Positions 23,676 to 33,244 of a stretch of 64,000 nt of DNA are shown in pieces. Location of the stretch: contig JAJOZX010002572.1 of assembly GCA_023014485.1 (NCBI GenBank), positions 186,001-250,000 on the forward strand, given 5' to 3'. Within the stretch, counting starts at the first letter, position 1. Each line of letters opens with the position of its first letter. The DNA comes from Bathynomus jamesi. Lineage: Eukaryota > Arthropoda > Malacostraca > Isopoda > Cirolanidae. A program made the translations under genes and the position numbers. A model generated the notes under the pieces. The model saw only the letters and a list, made by a program, of their open reading frames with translations. It was not told the DNA's origin and searched no databases.

Positions 23676-23762
23676 CCCTCTAACGCCGACTGGGTCGAAT
23701 ACGTACCGTTTCAAATACACGCATTTAGACTTAACCCTACAAAAACGTTCGGCGTTAAAGGG
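23676..23762. mobile_element. 87-bp piggyBac-type MITE
   Basis: CCCTCTAACGCCGA ... TCGGCGTTAAAGGG between TTAA (23672-23675) and TTAA (23763-23766). CCCT ends and a TTAA duplication are the piggyBac signature. Its removal keeps the LINE frame open. Confidence 0.85.
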
Positions 23763-24175
23763 TTAATTTTGTACACCAAATCAATGTATTCATCTAGATT
23801 ACTGCCGTTGTTGTATGGTAAATAGCAGTTTACAATTAATATGCAATCATTGTTCACTTGTAATTCAATGCCTAACAACCTTACATTATCGCTTGTTAAA
23901 AATCTTATATGTTTTGACAAATTTTTCCTTAATAAGAAAGCAACACCACCAAAAGGCCTACCGTACATTAATTCATCTGATAAGTCTACTGCTGATGACG
24001 CATGGTACATAAAGTCATCATGGATGGTAGAGAGGAATTTTAGCTCTTGCTTAGGTAGCCAGTGCTCCTGCAGGAGTATCAAATCTGCACTGTCGCAGAT
24101 TTTATGAACATCTACAGTTGAATTCCTCACTGACCTTACATTATATGAGACTATTTTCAACAAGTTATCCGCCAT
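23711..24175 (-). pseudogene. LINE ORF2 N-terminus, endonuclease domain
   Basis: Starts MADNLLKIVSYNVRSVRNS (catalytic Asn of SYNVRS). LILLQEHWLP carries the catalytic Glu, and FGGVAFLLRKN and LLGIELQVNNDCILIVNCYL follow. These are the successive EEP-fold blocks. True LINE coding stops at about 23767; the last 19 codons read into the MITE. Confidence 0.88.
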
Positions 24176-24252
24176 GACTGATAGAGAATTTATTATTAGT
24201 AAGATTATTATTATTACTAGTAAGATTATTATTATTATACACAGTACAACTT

Positions 24253-24561
24253 TCAGGCATTACCGTTAGGGCGCCTATTATTATTATTATTATTATTTTG
24301 CCTGTTATCAAATTTCCTGGAACAGTGAATAAACTCCTTAACAATAATACCGTCTGGCCATTGACTCATATTATACGGGTTGAAATGCGCATTTACACCT
24401 TTAATTATTACTTTAAAAGAGTTATAATATGGAGATTTCGTGTTTAGTTTATTAACTATCACTATACTGTGTTCACCAATGATTTCTTCTATCATGTGTC
24501 GAATATCGCTTGCCTCGTTCGAGAGCTGAATTCGCGACACAAATAGGGTGAGATTCTCCAT
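24253..24561 (-). pseudogene. LINE ORF1 C-terminal domain
   Basis: A 102-codon frame. SFKVIIKGVNAHFNPYNMSQ and PDGIIVKEFIHCSRKF resemble the C-terminal fold of LINE ORF1 proteins (xWPxGVxVREF). The end is a run of Asn from an ATT microsatellite. The frame is shifted relative to 25343-24924. Confidence 0.65.
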
Positions 24562-24923
24562 CGGTGGCCTCGCCGCGGACTCGCGGAGACTGGTTGAGGA
24601 GACCTTTGGGACGGGCGCCTATTAACAGTTACCCACCCGTCCTGCTCCCTCGATCTCCCTGAGGCAGGGTTCGCCTACCTGGGGGATGGGTGGCACAACC
24701 TTTGGGGGATAGGAGGCCCCTCCCTTAATCTGTGGCTAGGTGAGGGTCTGTTAGCGGTGTTTATACCCTGAACCCTGACGGCCGCGTGTGCCTCTCCTTC
24801 TTCGGTGGGAGGAGGGGGGACTGCGCACCGAGCGAGGCGTAATCGAACACCTCTCCTCTGCAGTGGGAGGCAGGGAAGAGGGCAATGATGCCTCGACTCT
24901 CGGCATTGGACCGTCCCTGTTCC

Positions 24924-25343
24924 TCATTGTGAGATCGGGAGCAGGGGTCCTTTCCTGAACGGGAGGGGGTTGACCGCTACTTCTGCATGCTGCGTTTCCA
25001 TCCCACCTTCAGGGGGGGAGTTGGAGGCGGGGATTTCGTTTCCCTCGCTGCCCGACGCGCTTCTTGGAGATCTGGCTTGTTGAACTACTTCGGAGTAACT
25101 GGGCTTTGGGAGGAGCGTCTCTTTCAACGTGTCTAACTCTGACCGGAACTGTTCTATCGAAATCGCGTTTTTCTGATTTGACACCACGTGTTGGTGTTTC
25201 AGTTCAATTATCGACTTTTGTACCTCATTATACTGTTTGAGGAGCACCGAGACGTTTCCGTCACCCATAGAGATTACTGGTATTCTATGGAAGTTAGTAA
25301 CGTAAAAGGTAATATTATTCTCATTATCCCGGAGGGTCGACAC
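24924..25343 (-). pseudogene. LINE ORF1 middle segment
   Basis: 139 codons. LLKQYNEVQKSIIELKHQH is a coiled-coil-like stretch, followed by KPSYSEVVQQARSPR and a Pro/Gly-rich linker. This layout (coiled coil then low complexity) is common in ORF1 of CR1/Jockey LINEs. Joins the next frame only through shifts in the GC-rich 24562-24923 stretch. Confidence 0.55.
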
Positions 25344-25383
25344 TTTATTTATAATGTCTTTCAGGGTATTCTCGTTTTTAGAA

Positions 25384-25611
25384 TTACCTCTGCGAGTTGG
25401 GAGGGAAGCACCGAACAGGGTGTTTAATTGTACCCTCGCATAGGTCTGACCTAATATGATCTACTTTGTCGAATATAAAACATAACAAAGGATTTTCTAC
25501 AAGATTTACAGCAGACGACCCCATCGTATCTATAACGGCTTGTGGGGGAGCGTAGCTGGTGGGGGCTGGTTGGGGGTAGAGATGGGGGGGGAACGCCGAA
25601 AGGGGTCCCAC
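25384..25611 (-). pseudogene. LINE ORF1 N-terminal segment
   Basis: 75 codons starting MGPLSAFPPHLYPQPAPTSY, with LLCFIFDKVDHIRSDLCEG toward the end. Position just downstream of the promoter monomers supports it as the ORF1 start. Function is inferred only from position. Confidence 0.5.
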
Positions 25612-25824
25612 TTTTTTCGTCCCTTTAAATCATGCTCGGAATACCAACGGTTCGATGTTCAGGCATCTTTTCACATTAATTATGTAACTATTTCTATGAC
25701 ACAAAAAGTATACACGCGGAGTCACTGTACGATTATACCGTAATGAAACATACATTTCCCGCGATCACCGTCAAAACTTTTACTATTAAACGGAAAATTC
25801 GCAGTGTATATGATGGGGGTAGGG

Positions 25825-26484
25825 TAGGGTTGCCAGGCGTCCCGTATATACAGGACATGTCCTGTATTTAATGATTTTGTCCTGTGTCCTGTATTGACTT
25901 TATCGGGACGCCTTAAATGTCCTGTATTAAGATTTTTTTTAAATAAATTGCAAAATTCAGCAGTTTAGAGCTGTACGATTTGGAATTTTCAATATTTTTA
26001 TTTGTACTACTTGTACTCATAATGCTAATGTTGAGCGTGTTTTCTCGTTAATGAATGTTCAATGGACAAAAGAACGAAATAAGTTGGATGTGACCACAGT
26101 AGAAGCTATGTCACAATGTAAATGGAACATAGACTGCCAGTGCAAGGAATTTTATAAGCAAGTTCTGCAAAACAAGGACCTGTTAAGGAGAGCCAAGTCA
26201 TCAGTGAAATATAATTAAAGGTATGTGATTTAAATACTTATATTTTACTTAGATAAGAAATTGATATTTTGGTAACAGGGTCTCGCCTGCGTAAAGTTAA
26301 GCTGATTAAATTTTTAATTCAACCCAGATGACCGTGTTACCAATATTTTTTAGTATATAAGTTTGTCCCATGCAGTAATATTATTTTATCTCAATTTACG
26401 TATGTATATGCAAATTAGAAATCATTTGAATTTAAATTTGAACAGGGTGTCCTGTATTTCTATTTGGCAAATCTGGCAACCCTA
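25825..26484 (+). mobile_element. hAT transposon (TAGGGTTGCCAG family)
   Basis: TAGGGTTGCCAGGCGTCC ... AATCTGGCAACCCTA. Exact 8-bp duplication GGGTAGGG at 25817-25824 and 26485-26492. Subterminal CAGGACATGTCCTGTATT repeats and inverse TCCTGTATTTC. 660 bp, inserted in the LINE 5' region. Confidence 0.92.
26000..26218 (+). pseudogene. hAT transposase C-terminal fragment
   Basis: Open frame to TAA (26216-26218) with NANVERVFSLMNVQWTKERN and LDVTTVEAMSQCKWN. The VERVFSxMxxxxxxxRNxL pattern is the hAT dimerisation block of the SCAND3/ZBED type. No Met start; the core is deleted. Confidence 0.8.
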
Positions 26485-26595
26485 GGGTAGGGCGGGAGAG
26501 GGGAACGGGATGGGGATGCTAAAAGGAGTGCCCACTCCTTGTCCCTTTAAATCATGTAAGCGTGTAAGTTTGTAAATATATCTAAAATAATAAAA

Positions 26596-26599
<4 letters not shown>

Positions 26600-26636
<37 letters not shown>
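26600..26636. repeat. (TA)n microsatellite
   Basis: Pure TA run at the junction between the LINE 5' end and a SINE. Confidence 0.9.
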
Positions 26637-26639
<3 letters not shown>

Positions 26640-26890
26640 CTGCAAACAACACAGTATAATTAATGTAAAGAACGACGCTTGTGTAGAAGAGCGTTCCGCA
26701 CAAGATGAGGAGGGAGAACGAACAAATGAAAAATGAGGTACCACCCGGGAATCGAACCTGGGATCATTCGATTGCCGATCAGATATGCTATCCCCTACAC
26801 CATGGATCCCGATCAATCAGAAATCGTAATTCTCCTACATACGAGCAGAAACCAATCTCTGAGGGGGCACCTTCGCATGCCGTACATATA
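26637..26890 (-). repeat. tRNA-derived SINE
   Basis: Minus strand: box A-like TGGTGTAGGGGATAGC and box B GGTTCGATTCCCGGG, then a body ending AGCGTCGTTCTTTACATTA. Not a functional tRNA: no acceptor-stem pairing around the unit. Confidence 0.65.
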
Positions 26891-26896
26891 TACATT

Positions 26897-27113
26897 TTAA
26901 CTGCAAACAACACACAGTATAATTAATGTAAAGAACGACGCTTATGTAGAAGAGCGTTCCGCACAAGATGAGGAGGGAGAACGAACAAATGAAAAATGAG
27001 GCAATCGGATGATCCCGGGTTCGATTCCCGGGTGGTACCTCATTTTTCATTTGTTCGTTCTCCCTCCTCATCTTGTGCGGAACGCTCTTCTACACAAGCG
27101 TCGTTCTTTACAT
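26897..27113. repeat. Fold-back pair of the same SINE body
   Basis: ATGTAAAGAACGACGCTTAT ... AAATGAGG (about 26930-27001) is repeated inversely as CCTCATTTTTCATTTGTTCG ... CGTCGTTCTTTACATT (27037-27113). The centre holds only the box B region, and that centre (CCCGGGTTCGATTCCCGGG) is itself a hairpin. Confidence 0.85.
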
Positions 27114-27223
27114 TATATATACATATATATATATATATGAAAATTATTTCACGAAAGTAACACGTGAAAAATATTTATGATGAATAAAACCACGAAGGAA
27201 AGGAAACACAAAACGGTGCTCAA

Positions 27224-27250
27224 GCGCTTTCGTCTAATGACATCCTCAGG
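27224..27250 (-). ncRNA. Hammerhead-like core, copy A
   Basis: Minus strand CCTGAGGATGTCATTAGACG then AAAGCGC: CUGANGA, a short GUC/GAC helix capped by AUUA, then GAAA. It matches the conserved core order of a hammerhead ribozyme, which is known from Penelope-like termini. Stem I is not convincing. Confidence 0.4.
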
Positions 27251-27619
27251 AACACTGAAATACATAAAAGGTTACGGCCTATATATAGGTTACAGAAAGA
27301 GAAAAAAAATATAAATAAATAACATACATACACACAAACATATATACATATATATATACACATACATATCTACACACATACACATATATATTATATATAT
27401 GCAATAAACGGAGAAGTAAAAATAAAACTTAAAAATTAAGGATTAGAGGATTAACAAAGAGGCATATCGATTTTTAGCACAAGATCAAATGAGTTATAAA
27501 AATAATACAAATTTATACTGGAGATACGCCCGGGTTTAACACTTTGCCTTTTTAAAGTCAAGTTTCGATATATATAAAAATAAATTGAAGATTAAAAGTT
27601 AATAAAGTAGCTTACAAGT

Positions 27620-28282
27620 TTACCAAAGATTAAGTGTCCTACCCTTTTTATCTAGGTTTGTTTTGAAGGAATTCAAAACAACAGGATCGAGTTGAAAAAG
27701 ACCTTTGCTTATGTTGAAGTTATTTGAAAGTTGAATAATGGCAGACTCAAGAATATTTCTATTGACAATGTTGCTCGAATGAAATAAAACTGAAGCATTA
27801 TTCCAATCAATACAGTGGGATAACTCTGACAAATGGACAAAAAGAGCACTGGACAACTGTCCTGTTCTGACGGAATATTGATGCTGTTTTATACGTGTGT
27901 GCAAATCCTTTCCCGTCTGACCTATGTAAAAGGAATCACATTGTTTACACCCAATTTTATAGATAATGCCTGAATTATTGGTAGGGCTATTTTTTACTAT
28001 GATATTTTTCACAATATTGTTATATGAAAATACTACATTAATATCCAAAAGTTTAAGTACATTAGCAATGCCTAAAAAGCCCGGGAAAAATGGAAGTACT
28101 AAAATATTTTTTGACAAAGTACGAGTGTTATTATTGACACGATAGAAAGTTCGTTTTGCCTTGTTGAGACAAGATTCCATAAACGCAGATGGGTAACACA
28201 GATCACTTCCAATACCGTTGAATTTTTCCAATTCGGCATCGATGTATTCCGGACTGGCGATCCTAAGGGCGCGGAGAAACAT
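27620..28282 (-). pseudogene. PLE copy A, RT tail and GIY-YIG endonuclease
   Basis: 220 codons. SGIIYKIGCKQCDSFYIGQT, then GKDLHTRIKQHQYSV, is the GIY-YIG nuclease core with a CxxC insert typical of Penelope-like elements, and the catalytic Arg. NILESAIIQLSNN carries the Glu-containing helix. The frame is out of register with RT upstream because an A run at about 28288 has five bases, versus seven in copy C. Confidence 0.88.
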
Positions 28283-29004
28283 TGATGAAAAATGGCCTTC
28301 TTAGTGGGGGTGTCATGTCCCGAGTAAAAGTGTACGTAGGACAAGTTGTTTGTTGTTTTCCGATAGATACTAAACTTAAAACCTGGGCTTTCCCTATGTA
28401 CACGCACATCCAAAAATGGGATTGACTTGTCTTGTTCCACTTCTAAAGTAAACTTAATGGAGGGGACTTGATCATTTAACTGAAGGAGGAAGTTATCCAG
28501 GTCACGATTCATGGGCCAGATACACAAAATATCGTCGACGTACCGCAACCAAGGGATGCCAACCCCCAGGATTCTCGGAATGTAAGTAATTTCGAAAAAC
28601 TCCATATAAATATTGGAGAGGAGGGGCGATAAGGGGTTGCCTATGGCCATCCCAAACACTTGTTGATAATACTCGTTATTGAAAGTGAATTTACAGTCTT
28701 TAATGCAAAGCTTAATAAGTTCCAAAACAATGTGTGAAGGTAGTGGCAGGTCATACTTATGTAATTCTTGGGAGAGAAAGTCAAGCATATCATCAATCGG
28801 CACTTTTGTAAACAATGAACAAACATCAAAACTGATCAATCTATCGTTAGTTTCAGTACGTGCATTATTCAATTTTTCAGTAAGATCCATGGAATTTTTT
28901 ACATGTGAATCAGAGATAGTTCCGAGAATGGGGGACAAGACTTTGACAAGCCATTTGGAGAGTTTATAAGTAATAGAGCCCACCGAGCTAATAATAGGGC
29001 GCAT
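28099..29004 (-). pseudogene. PLE copy A, reverse transcriptase
   Basis: 301 codons. RPIISSVGSITYKLSKWLVK, SFDVCSLFTKVPIDDML (first Asp), GMAIGNPLSPLLSNIYMEF, WLRYVDDILCIWP (catalytic YVDD), IPFLDVRVHR. This is the Penelope-type RT order, related to telomerase RT. It ends after a frameshift at about 28290. The upstream continuation is in another frame. Confidence 0.9.
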
Positions 29005-29291
29005 AGGGTTGCCAGGTTTGTGGGTTTTAATAAGACCGTAAAGTAGGGCAGAGAAGGTGAAGTGGACATGAAAAGCGGAATTAAGTCCTTATGATCTTTG
29101 AGAATGCGTTTCAAGCCACAATTAAATGATTTGATGACGTCATCCTGCGGGTTCTTCCTAAGTTTGCTGTATGTGGCGGGGTCCTGGAGAAGCTCGTTCA
29201 TCTTTCCGATGTAGTCCACTTTGTCCATAATAACTATGGTGTTAGCCTTGTCTGCTTTAGTAATATGGAGCCCTACCAATAATTCAGGCAT
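28899..29291 (-). pseudogene. PLE copy A, N-terminal RT segment
   Basis: 130 codons beginning in the conserved ITKADKANTIVIMDK block upstream of RT motif 1. The frame is lost near 29030, where the RT frame (from 29004) takes over. The first residues before LHITKADK overlap the inverted junction with copy B. Confidence 0.75.
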
Positions 29292-29637
29292 TATCTATAA
29301 AATTGGGTGTAAACAATGTGATTCCTTTTACATAGGTCAGACGGGAAAGGATTTGCACACACGTATAAAACAGCATCAATATTCCGTCAGAAGAGGACAG
29401 TTGTCCAGTGCTCTTTTTGTCCATTTGTCAGAGTTATCCCACTGTATTGATTGGAATAATGCTTCAGTTTTATTTCATTCGAGCAACATTGTCAATAGAA
29501 ATATTCTTGAGTCTGCCATTATTCAACTTTCAAATAACTTCAACATAAGCAAAGGTCTTTTTCAACTCGATCCTGTTGTTTTGAATTCCTTCAAAACAAA
29601 CCTAGATAAAAAGGGTAGGACACTTAATCTTTGGTAA
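29271..29637 (+). pseudogene. PLE copy B, GIY-YIG domain
   Basis: Plus-strand frame from about 29271 to TAA 29635-29637, nearly identical to the C-terminal half of copy A (SPTNNSGIIYKIGCK ... KKGRTLNLW). There is no RT part. It is 5'-truncated exactly at the junction with copy A, giving a head-to-head pair. Confidence 0.9.
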
Positions 29638-30009
29638 ACTTGTAAGCTACTTTATTAACTTTTAATCTTCAATTTATTTTTATATATATCGAAACTTGAC
29701 TCTAAAAAGGCAAAGTGTTAAACCCGGGCTTATCTCCAGTATAAATTTGTATTATTTTTATAACTCATTTGATCTTGTGCTAAAAATCGATATGCCTCTT
29801 TGTTAATCCTCTAATCCTTAATTTTTAAGTTTTATTTTTACTTCTCCGTTTATTGCATATATATATATATATATGTGTATGTGTGTAGATATGTATGTAT
29901 ATATATATATATATGTATATATGTTTGTGTATGTATGTTATTTATTTATATTTTTTTCTCTTTCTGTAACCTATATATAGGCCGTAACCTTTTATGTATT
30001 TCAGTGTTC

Positions 30010-30036
30010 CTGAGGATGTCATTAGACGAAAGCGCT
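30010..30036 (+). ncRNA. Hammerhead-like core, copy B
   Basis: CTGAGGATGTCATTAGACGA then AAGCGC, same layout as copy A. Confidence 0.4.
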
Positions 30037-30079
30037 TGAGCACCGTTTTGTGTTTCCTTTCCTTCGTGGTTTTATTCAT

Positions 30080-30082
<3 letters not shown>

Positions 30083-30132
<50 letters not shown>
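30083..30132. repeat. (TA)n microsatellite between PLE pairs
   Basis: Pure TA run separating the 3' ends of copies B and C. Confidence 0.9.
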
Positions 30133-30136
<4 letters not shown>

Positions 30137-30309
30137 ATTATTTCACGAAAGTAACACGTGAAAAATATTTATGATGAATAAAACCACGAAGGAAAGGAAA
30201 CACAAAATGGCTCAAGCGCTTTCGTCTAAGGACATCCTCAGGAACACTGAAGTACATAAAAGGGTTACAGCCTATATATAGGTTACAGAAAGAAAAAAAA
30301 AGAAAAATA

Positions 30310-30368
<59 letters not shown>

Positions 30369-30594
30369 ATAAACGGAGAAGTAAAAATAAAAATTAAAAA
30401 TTAAAGGATTATCAGAGAGGCATACAGATTTGTAAGGAAAAAATATCGATTTTAGCACAAGATCAAATGAATTATAAAAATACAAATTTATACTGGAAAT
30501 CTGGCCGGGTTTTAACACACTGCCTTTTTTGGTTAAGTTTCGATGTATATAAAAATAAAATGAAAATTAAAAGTTAATAAAGTAGCATACAAGT

Positions 30595-30879
30595 TTACCA
30601 AAGATTTAGCGTTCTACCCTTCTTATCTAAATCTGTTTTGAAGGAATTCAAAACAACAGGATCGAGTTGAAAAAGACCTTTGCTTATGTTGAAGTTATTT
30701 GAAAGTTGGATAATGGCAGACTCAAGAATATTTCTATTAACAATGTTGCTAGAGTGGAATAAAACTGAAGCATTATTCCAATCAATACAGTGGGATAACT
30801 CTGACAAATGGACAAAAAGGGCACTGGACAACTGTCCTGTTCTAACGGAATATTGATGCTGTTTTATGCGTGTGTGCAA
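30595..30879 (-). pseudogene. PLE copy C, GIY-YIG C-terminal segment
   Basis: 94 codons from HTRIKQHQYSVRTGQ to KKGRTLNLW, the distal part of the nuclease. The catalytic GIY segment is in a neighbouring frame (to about 30900) after a frameshift relative to 31388-30897. Confidence 0.85.
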
Positions 30880-30896
30880 ATCCTTTCCCGTCTGAC

Positions 30897-31388
30897 CTAT
30901 GTAAAAGGAATCACATTGTTTACAACCAATTTTATAGATAATGCCTGAATTATTGTTAGGGCTATTTTTTTTACTATGATATTTTTCACAATATTGTTAT
31001 ATGAAAATACTACATTAATATCCAAAAGTTTAAGTACATTAGCAATGCCTAAAAAGCCCGGGAAAAATGGAAGTACTAAAATATTTTTTGACAAAGTACG
31101 AGTGTTATTATTGACACGATAGAAAGTTCGTTTTGCCTTGTTGAGACAAGATTCCATAAACGCAGATGGATAACACAGATCACTTCCAATACCGTTGATT
31201 TTTTCCAATTCGGCATCGATGTATTCCGGACTGGCGATCCTAAGGGCGCGGAGAAACATTGATGAAAAAAATGGCCTTCTTAGTGCGGGTGTCATGTCCC
31301 GAGTAAAAGTGTACGTAGGACAAATTGTTTGTTGTTTTCCGATAGATACTAAACTTAAAACCTGGGCTTTCCCTATGTACACGCACAT
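30897..31388 (-). pseudogene. PLE copy C, RT tail
   Basis: 163 codons with MTPALRRPFFSSMFLRALRI and NNNTRTLSKNILVLPFFPGF, the connection between RT and GIY-YIG. It loses frame in a T-rich stretch near 30965 before the GIY motif. Confidence 0.8.
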
Positions 31389-31665
31389 CCAAAAATGGGA
31401 TTGAATTGTCTTGTTCCACTTCTAAAGTAAACTTAATGGAGGGGACTTGATCATTTAACTGAAGGAGGAAGTTACCCAGGTCACGATTCATCGGCCAGAT
31501 ACACAAAATATCGTCGACGTACCGCAACCAAGGGATGCCAACCCCCAGGATTCTCGGAATGTAAGTAATTTCGAAAAACTCCATATAAATATTGGAGAGG
31601 AGGGGCGATAAGGGGTTGCCCATGGCCATCCCAAAAACTTGTTGATAATACTTCAACATAAGCAA
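31240..31665 (-). pseudogene. PLE copy C, reverse transcriptase 3' half
   Basis: Carries GMAMGNPLSPLLSNIYMEFF and WLRYVDDILCIWP with the catalytic YVDD intact. Everything upstream is missing because of the junction with copy D at 31649. The frame ends in a seven-A run at about 31265. Confidence 0.88.
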
Positions 31666-31977
31666 AGGTCTTTTTCAACTCGATCCTGTTGTTTTGAATT
31701 CCTTCAAAACAGATTTAGATAAGAAGGGTAGAACGCTAAATCTTTGGTAAACTTGTATGCTACTTTATTAACTTTTAATTTTCATTTTATTTTTATATAC
31801 ATCGAAACTTAACCAAAAAAGGCAGTGTGTTAAAACCCGGGCAGATTTCCAGTATAAATTTGTATTTTTATAATTCATTTGATCTTGTGCTAAAAATCGA
31901 TATTTTTTCCTTACAAATCTGTATGCCTCTCTGATAATCCTTTAATTTTTAATTTTTATTTTTACTTCTCCGTTTAT

Positions 31978-32030
<53 letters not shown>

Positions 32031-32170
32031 TATTTTTCTTTTTTTCTTTTTTTTTCTTGTAACCTATATATAGGCTGTAACCCTTTTATGTACTTCAGTG
32101 TTCCTGATGATGTCATTAGACGAAAGCGCTTGAGCACCATTTTGTGTTTCCTTTCCTTCGTGGTTTTATT

Positions 32171-32176
<6 letters not shown>
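31650..32176 (+). mobile_element. Penelope-like element, copy D (3' fragment, inverted to C)
   Basis: Starts inside the GIY-YIG coding end. Positions 31652-31750 encode NISKGLFQLDPVV through the stop. It continues through 3' sequence, an internal (TA)n (31980-32026) and the terminal segment. Shares ACT at the junction with copy C. Confidence 0.88.
32104..32130 (+). ncRNA. Hammerhead-like core, copy D
   Basis: CTGATGATGTCATTAGACGA then AAGCGC. Here N7 is T, giving the canonical CUGAUGA. Confidence 0.45.
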
Positions 32177-32208
<32 letters not shown>

Positions 32209-32210
<2 letters not shown>

Positions 32211-32702
32211 GTGGTGGACCGGATGTCAGTTTTTCAACATCTGCGGATGCGGATGCGGATTTTTAATTTCAATATCCGCGGATGCGGATGTGGATATTTA
32301 GTTAATCTATCAATATAATATAGAATTATGAATATATGACAATTTTTCAAATTTCGTGATATTACTATTATGGCAGGCAATGCATAAGAATTAAAATTAA
32401 TATTAATGTTTTCTTTATAATAAAAAATAATAACTTTCTCAAGAGTTTCAGCACAGAAAATTCAATGAAACAAGTTTCATTCAATTTTCTGTGTTACCAG
32501 GTATTTATATTTTGAGGTTTATATATTTGTTTGTTCATTAATAATTAATACTTTACATGAAATGTGCATAACTGGGCCTTATAAGCTAATTTAATTGTAA
32601 GTTGCATAATTTATCAGAGGTAATATCCGCATAACATCCGCAGTCAGAAGTGCGGATACGGATGTTACAAATTATGCGGATGCGGATATCCGGTCCACCG
32701 CT
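32209..32702. mobile_element. Non-coding hAT-like MITE (GTGGACCGGAT ends)
   Basis: AGTGGTGGACCGGATGTCAG ... GGATATCCGGTCCACCGCT. Subterminal GCGGATGCGGAT tandem units at both ends. About 490 bp, lying in (TA)n. No coding frame. Confidence 0.75.
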
Positions 32703-32774
32703 AATATATATATATTAATATTATACAAGCATCATAACTTTATATTAGTTTTCGATTACTGTAGTAATATACTG

Positions 32775-32841
32775 ACTTTTTTGTAATTTGACCTTTAACT
32801 GGGTAGACGGCACATGCCCCGCTTACCCTGACTGCACGCCA

Positions 32842-32844
<3 letters not shown>
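32775..32844 (-). mobile_element. hAT right-end fragment (CAGTGGCGTGC family)
   Basis: GCTTACCCTGACTGCACGCC then ACTG, the inverse of the end at 20287. Followed at once by (TA)n. Confidence 0.55.

Positions 32845-32895
<51 letters not shown>
32845..32895. repeat. (TA)n microsatellite
   Basis: Long TA run. The following 32900-33175 has no recognisable gene. Confidence 0.9.
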
Positions 32896-32905
<10 letters not shown>

Positions 32906-33244
32906 GTTCAGGAAGAACCGATTCGCCTCTATTTAAAGGGCATATCTCAGCGGAAAAACAAAGAAAAAGTGAGAGGAAAGACAGAGGAAAAAGAAAGGGT
33001 GGAGGGGACAGTCGAAGTGGAAAAAGACCAAGGATGACAAGGACTGCAGGGTCGAGCCCCATCATCCTTGGGTGTTAGGGCCGGGAGGGCGCACGTGAAA
33101 CCTCCAGGAACAAGCACGTACAAACGAGCACAAAGAGCACTCAAGAGCACGAGCTTAGAACCCCCTTGCGGGGATATATTATATATTATATATATATATA
33201 TATATACACTTAACATTTCAAAGCATATAAGTGGTACTTCCAAA

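Larger units (their letters stand above)
20340..26580 (-). mobile_element. Near full-length non-LTR retrotransposon (CR1/Jockey group), multiply interrupted
   Basis: Reading leftward: 5' region with two related monomers (around 26554-26510 and 25634-25560, each ending GTCCCTTTAAATCATG on the + strand), ORF1 (25611-24253), ORF2 with apurinic endonuclease (24175-22700) and reverse transcriptase (21850-20495), then a tail of GAAAAT-type repeats at 20340-20370. Insertions: hAT 25825-26484, piggyBac-type MITE 23676-23762, hAT 22759-23549. Without them the element is about 4.7 kb. Confidence 0.8.
27139..29275 (-). mobile_element. Penelope-like element, copy A
   Basis: Reverse transcriptase without an apurinic endonuclease, and a C-terminal GIY-YIG domain: the Penelope/Neptune plan. 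The 3' end at 27139 carries the terminal sequence with CCACGAAGGAAAGGAAACAC and the hammerhead-like core. The 5' side is cut at the head-to-head junction with copy B near 29275. Confidence 0.88.
29271..30095 (+). mobile_element. Penelope-like element, copy B (5'-truncated, inverted to A)
   Basis: Contains the GIY-YIG coding end, 3' non-coding sequence and the terminal segment, ending in TTCATC before (TA)n at 30083-30132. Confidence 0.88.
30133..31649 (-). mobile_element. Penelope-like element, copy C
   Basis: Closely similar to copy A from the terminal sequence (30133) to the RT palm, where it is cut at 31649. It contains an internal (TA)n of about 55 bp (30312-30365) that replaces the mixed TA/CA tract of copy A. 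Confidence 0.88.

Noticed and set aside
26730..26815. Functional tRNA gene
   Set aside because: Box A and B are present, but there is no acceptor stem and the unit continues into a repeated SINE body.
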